Positions 60,339 to 64,000 of a stretch of DNA of 64,000 nucleotides are shown piece by piece; the stretch's first letter is position 1; every line of letters begins with the position of its first letter. Below the pieces are notes generated by a model. It did not search any database. It was not told the DNA's origin and saw only the letters and a list, made by a program, of their open reading frames with translations. Made by a program: the position numbers and the translations under genes. This DNA comes from Pseudanabaena sp. BC1403 (GTDB lineage Bacteria; Cyanobacteriota; Cyanobacteriia; Pseudanabaenales; Pseudanabaenaceae): the NCBI RefSeq assembly GCF_002914585.1, contig NZ_PDDM01000016.1, positions 1-64,000 on the forward strand, read 5' to 3'.

Positions 60339-60397
60339 GAGACACTCCTTAATAAATTCGTTTGATAGCGTTTGATCGCCTATCTCAATAAACCACA

Positions 60398-62008
60398 TCA
60401 AGAATGTCCTTTATCATTTAGAAGTAGCTTGCGATGCAGAAATCGTCCTGCTATTATCCAAACTGTAGGCTTGACAATTACAAATGTCCATAACCTTCTT
60501 ATCAAGCGACGCACGCTGCCAAGAAGAACGCTTTTCTTTCTATCTTCTTCATCTAATTTATCATTAACAAGGTCGATTAATGCCATTAATCTTTCCCCAA
60601 TTGCTTTCTGTATTTTTTCTCGTTTGCTCAGATCAACTGCCTTTAGAAGATCATCTATAGAACCATTAGCATAGGCTTCGTGGGTTGCCCTATTAACTGG
60701 TAGAGTTATATCTTTTTCACCTTTCCCACCTTTTTTCGTAACAACTTCCCATTTTAAACAGAGTTGATCCTCTTCGCCAAGCTCTTTCCAGTAAGCTAAA
60801 TTGGGATTGGAAGTGTTTTTAGAAAATTTTTCAAGTGCTTCTCTTGCTGATTCTCTGCCAATATTGTAATCATAAAAACGGAATCGGATATCTAAGAAAC
60901 CAGCAAATGCAGATAGTAGCTCTCCAATTAACTTGTCATTTTTCGTTGTGATCTGAAAAATAGGACTTTTATTATCCAAGTCTTTAATAATCCAATCTTG
61001 AAATCTGGCTTGATTAAAAATCGCTGCAAGCAAAGCCTTTAGAGTTGTCCAAAGATCGATTTGCTCTGTTCTCCCAAAATTGATGTTTGAAGTAGAAGTT
61101 TTATTGCCTGGGGCAACATAGAGATAAAAGTGCTTGTTTGGTTCCTCGTGAGTCTTCTCGGTGATAGAAGACTCTTTATCATCAACCCATTCCGCTAACT
61201 TTTTAGCCAGTCCCAATGGTTCATTCTCAAAAACGCCTCCATCCGTATAACTATAAGTATTACTTTCACGTCCAGCAAATTCACCTTTTCCTGGACACCG
61301 AGTGATTTTTCTTACTTCAAATGCAAATGGAAATGCTCCAGATGACACACTACACTCTCGTAGTTTTTGCCAACTAGTTGGATGCATATCAACCCATTCA
61401 TCATCTTTCTTCCCGTCTTCACTCTTATGAGAAAGAGAAATTTCAAATAAGTTAATGCCATCAACTGAATGATCTAATCGACAAACAAATCGATCCTTAT
61501 ATCTTGTGTAAACAAATTCACTGTCCCCGTCTGTATTGTTTGGTTTTACAGTGTAATCCCAACCATTGAGATTAGACATTGCAATTCCCACAAAAATTTC
61601 TTTGGCAGCAGAAGGATGAGCCTCATGTAAAAGAGGAGAATCCTTTATATGGTTTCCTGCAATTCCTTCTACTGCTTTTGATGATAGTAGCGAAAATTTA
61701 TACTCTCGCTTATCTTTATCAAGTAGCTTTTCAATATCAACCTCATTAACCCACGCATGATATAAAGGATTGTCGTATGGCTTACGCAATTCTTTGCCAT
61801 CACAGAGTAACTTTTGTGCAAGAATACCTGCTGTCATCCCACCTGCTGAAGCGCCTGTAATCACATCAATTTCAATTCGAGATGAAGAATCTTTTGCAAG
61901 CTTCTCATTATGTTGAGCGATCGCCTCTAACACCTCATACATGACACCTGCTTCGTAGCTGCCCAATGAGACAGCACCACTGATTGCGATCGCTAATTTG
62001 CGTGACAT
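60398..62008 (-). CDS. Patatin-like phospholipase
   Basis: Patatins hydrolyse acyl esters of membrane lipids with a Ser-Asp dyad. The nucleophile elbow GASAGG gives S54, and the aspartate is D256 in YTDGGVFENEP. The oxyanion loop reads ISGAVSLGSYEAGV, a variant of the usual GGGxxG. The 536 residues exceed a minimal patatin (about 300); the C-terminal half contains extra helices and ends in a membrane-like segment (RRLWTFVIVKPTVWIIAGRF). It starts 83 bases after the lipoxygenase stop on the same strand. A role in freeing fatty acids for that enzyme is inferred. Confidence 0.85.
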   Translation of the reverse strand: MSRKLAIAISGAVSLGSYEAGVMYEVLEAIAQHNEKLAKDSSSRIEIDVITGASAGGMTAGILAQKLLCDGKELRKPYDNPLYHAWVNEVDIEKLLDKDKREYKFSLLSSKAVEGIAGNHIKDSPLLHEAHPSAAKEIFVGIAMSNLNGWDYTVKPNNTDGDSEFVYTRYKDRFVCRLDHSVDGINLFEISLSHKSEDGKKDDEWVDMHPTSWQKLRECSVSSGAFPFAFEVRKITRCPGKGEFAGRESNTYSYTDGGVFENEPLGLAKKLAEWVDDKESSITEKTHEEPNKHFYLYVAPGNKTSTSNINFGRTEQIDLWTTLKALLAAIFNQARFQDWIIKDLDNKSPIFQITTKNDKLIGELLSAFAGFLDIRFRFYDYNIGRESAREALEKFSKNTSNPNLAYWKELGEEDQLCLKWEVVTKKGGKGEKDITLPVNRATHEAYANGSIDDLLKAVDLSKREKIQKAIGERLMALIDLVNDKLDEEDRKKSVLLGSVRRLIRRLWTFVIVKPTVWIIAGRFLHRKLLLNDKGHS

Positions 62009-62091
62009 ATATTTTGACTCCGAATAGAATTATTATCTGGACGATTGACCAAATTACGAATGAATCTTCTTCTGTTAAATGGTCTCATGAT

Positions 62092-63945
62092 TCAAATGTT
62101 AATGCTCTGAGGAATCTTAGAAGGTATCAAAAATTTGTATGATTTTTCTGGATGAGTCAAGTTTCTTAGGATAATCTTAGATTCAATCTCTTCTAAGTTC
62201 TTTTGAAACTCTTGTAATGGCTTTTGCACTTGAGCGTCAATCAAATTTGTGTAATCTCCAAGTTTAGTGTAGTAAACTGATCCAAGCAAATAAGTTAGGT
62301 TCAGTTGCACTTGTGCCTGCTTAATCGGAGGCAGCAATTTGAAGTAATCTTGCTCGGAAATGTCATCAATTTTTTTGGGATCAGGAGTATATCCAGCCAT
62401 TGGCATCGCAGGTGCATAGCTCATCAATGGGGCTTGAGGATAATTTACGGCGGCATGTTGAGCACTGGCAGTAAAAATAATTTGAGTTGTAGCATCTACC
62501 AGATAAGATAAGGTTCTAATTTTACCATCTTGCCCAATCCCATTCAACTTCCCTCCATTAGAGGAAAGTAGTTCATTTAACCAATTTTGCAGCTCAGTAT
62601 CATTTAGTACATCGTCATCGCTCTTGTAGTAAATAGATAAGTAGTCCGATACCCATTGATGCAGAGCATCCCAAATCATTAGGGCATCATCTCTGTAGGG
62701 ATAGTCTGGCAACAAGTCGGGATCATTAACCCCTCGACGAACAAATGTATCGGGTAACATTGAATCATTAAAATTGAAACCTTGGATTGCCTTAGCCGAA
62801 AGTGCCTGAGATGACAGATATGTACCTGCTAGAACTTCATCTACAGGCTGATTTTTACCAGTTAAAAATTTTTGAGCTAGGTCATTAATTAGCAAAGTGC
62901 CTTCAAAGTGTGGGCGTAGCAAAATATTCAGAGGGTGGGCTGAGGCAAGTTGCCGATTAGTAGCGATCGCAAAAGGTTCAATTAGTAAATGTGTGAGACC
63001 TAAATGAGAAATCAGTTCATGGTGATTAGCATCAGCGATTTGGACAATTGTTTTAGCAATCAGCCAAGCCCATTTTGCCGAATCTGGATCATTTTGGGAT
63101 GGAGGTGAAATAACGGGAGTTTCTTCTGGATTTTGCCCACACTGAATAGCGATTGGTACCAAAGCACGAGATTCTGATGTAACTGGCGGTACGGCAAAAA
63201 GGGCTAGAGGAGCGCAGAGGTACTTCTGCTTCTCTGGGATCATTTCACTTGGATCTGGATCAACCTTTCCAGTTTCAACGTTAGCAAGAATGGCATAGTC
63301 AGCCAGATACAGTCGCCCTTCCTCTCCAGCTCTCTTTAAAGAGTCTCCTGGCATTACTAACTGGTAATGCGCCTCAGTTACTGGAAATCGTTGATCTAAG
63401 GCAGTGACTCTCTCTATCACTAGAGGATTAGATCCAGCAACACGCATCCGTGCAAATTCTGAATCTTCTTGGAATCGATTGCTAGTTTCGGGTAACCGAA
63501 TAGCCTGAAAAAGAGCCTCGTATTCGTCAAATCCATCTCCAGAACTATTAATACGTTCCGAAATCAACATCTTTAATGTTTCTTTAAGTGTCCGAGATTT
63601 CCCCATCCACCAAAATCCAAAAAGTCCCATAAGGTGAAACCCACCTGCTCCAAATTCATTAGACTTCAACCGCTTTCGCATCGTCAAATAGGTTTCAAAA
63701 TTATTTAAGGTATCCTTACCCTCCTTAAGGTTTTTGACTTGAATACTATTAAGTAGGAGTTTCAAGGCAGCCTCTGCTACTAAAGATAACCACCTAACAG
63801 AAGGGTAGTCCTCAAAAGAGAGCTTCTTTAGCATTGGCAATGGCGCAATATATTCATAGTCATATTGATATTGCCCTTGCTTCTTACTCAATTTATTCTG
63901 TCGTTTAGCTGGATTTGGATCGTTTTTTGGTAGAAAAGGTGACAT
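62092..63945 (-). CDS. Lipoxygenase
   Basis: Lipoxygenases add O2 to cis,cis-1,4-pentadiene fatty acids such as linoleate or linolenate, giving hydroperoxides (oxylipin precursors). All five non-heme iron ligands are visible by comparison with plant and animal enzymes: H314 and H319 (ISHLGLTHLLIEPFAIAT), H497 and N501 (ASAQHAAVNYPQ), and the C-terminal isoleucine I617. At 617 residues it lacks the N-terminal C2-like barrel of plant enzymes, as expected of bacterial forms. No signal peptide is seen. It starts at ATG 63945 near the window's edge. Positional and stereo specificity cannot be predicted from this alone. Confidence 0.93.
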   Translation of the reverse strand: MSPFLPKNDPNPAKRQNKLSKKQGQYQYDYEYIAPLPMLKKLSFEDYPSVRWLSLVAEAALKLLLNSIQVKNLKEGKDTLNNFETYLTMRKRLKSNEFGAGGFHLMGLFGFWWMGKSRTLKETLKMLISERINSSGDGFDEYEALFQAIRLPETSNRFQEDSEFARMRVAGSNPLVIERVTALDQRFPVTEAHYQLVMPGDSLKRAGEEGRLYLADYAILANVETGKVDPDPSEMIPEKQKYLCAPLALFAVPPVTSESRALVPIAIQCGQNPEETPVISPPSQNDPDSAKWAWLIAKTIVQIADANHHELISHLGLTHLLIEPFAIATNRQLASAHPLNILLRPHFEGTLLINDLAQKFLTGKNQPVDEVLAGTYLSSQALSAKAIQGFNFNDSMLPDTFVRRGVNDPDLLPDYPYRDDALMIWDALHQWVSDYLSIYYKSDDDVLNDTELQNWLNELLSSNGGKLNGIGQDGKIRTLSYLVDATTQIIFTASAQHAAVNYPQAPLMSYAPAMPMAGYTPDPKKIDDISEQDYFKLLPPIKQAQVQLNLTYLLGSVYYTKLGDYTNLIDAQVQKPLQEFQKNLEEIESKIILRNLTHPEKSYKFLIPSKIPQSINI

Positions 63946-64000
63946 TGGGGATGTATGCAGCGTTCCTGCACAATAAAGTTTTAGATAAATTAAACTGAAT

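Noticed and set aside
1-64000. tRNA or rRNA genes and CRISPR arrays
   Set aside because: Reading both strands I found no T-arm/acceptor pattern, no rRNA-like blocks, and no regularly spaced direct repeats. The only tandem array is the in-frame 12-bp repeat in hpsA. Very short or unusual RNAs could be missed.

Overview
The window comes from a cyanobacterium, most likely a filamentous, motile one. The HIP1 palindrome gcgatcgc is scattered throughout. The gene set is typically cyanobacterial: an ictB-type membrane protein, a DUF4079 protein, a MEKHLA-domain protein, a TIGR03643 protein, a CyaC-type adenylate cyclase, and the hps (hormogonium polysaccharide) genes of gliding filaments. A Pseudanabaena-like organism would fit the AT-rich intergenic DNA and the dense palindromic repeats, but the genus is an inference. 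I found no rRNA, tRNA, CRISPR array or complete insertion sequence.

Layout. 1-2.3 kb: the tail of an unknown gene, purN and murE. 2.3-3.3 kb: a gene-poor stretch of repeats. 3.3-10.1 kb: a 1118-residue CyaC-type sensor/adenylate cyclase, ictB, a small TPR protein and a UbiD-family decarboxylase. 10.1-23.4 kb, minus strand: a pseudopilin cluster led by a giant HpsA-like protein (about 3133 residues), followed by HpsB, HpsC and two more pseudopilins. These proteins are expected to act in polysaccharide secretion and gliding. 23.6-27.8 kb: a JmjC/cupin-type putative oxygenase, membrane proteins and a DUF58 protein. 28-30.7 kb: a phnD-phnC-phnE type uptake system without C-P lyase or phosphite dehydrogenase nearby. 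30.7-34.6 kb: a 2H phosphoesterase, rpsB (without tsf), a decayed toxin-antitoxin pair, anmK and a coiled-coil protein. 34.6-38.3 kb: gnd, a lipoprotein with a possible papain-like Cys/His/Asn pattern, and then a duplicated fragment of the gnd 3' end. 39.5-52.6 kb: conserved cyanobacterial and housekeeping genes (deoC, lepB, a TPR-CHAT protein, MEKHLA, DUF4079, yajQ, a ferredoxin-like aldo/keto reductase). 52.6-59.6 kb: an ABC-2 permease divergent from an inositol-monophosphatase family gene, an M28 peptidase, serS, a Sua5/YrdC protein and a bacterial Hen1 RNA 2'-O-methyltransferase. 59.7-64 kb, minus strand: a DUF1304 protein, and a lipoxygenase gene followed by a patatin-like lipase gene and a 43-residue ORF. 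The lipoxygenase and lipase form a plausible oxylipin module: the lipase releases polyunsaturated fatty acids and the lipoxygenase oxidises them.

The intergenic DNA is unusual. Nearly every gene end carries a long, often perfect palindrome with a GC-rich core and A/T-tract arms, so it could terminate transcription in both directions. There are also several dispersed repeat families. One family starts with cagcaattctcattat, ends with the inverted copy, and two of its copies are flanked by perfect 9-bp direct repeats, as expected of a non-autonomous transposable element. One of these sits inside the arm of another palindrome.

The observations most worth a second look are the lipoxygenase-patatin module, the gnd 3' duplication bracketing a lipoprotein gene, the giant HpsA variant with its 12-bp tandem repeat, the element with 9-bp duplications, and the 19-bp box shared by two divergent genes at 53.5 kb.
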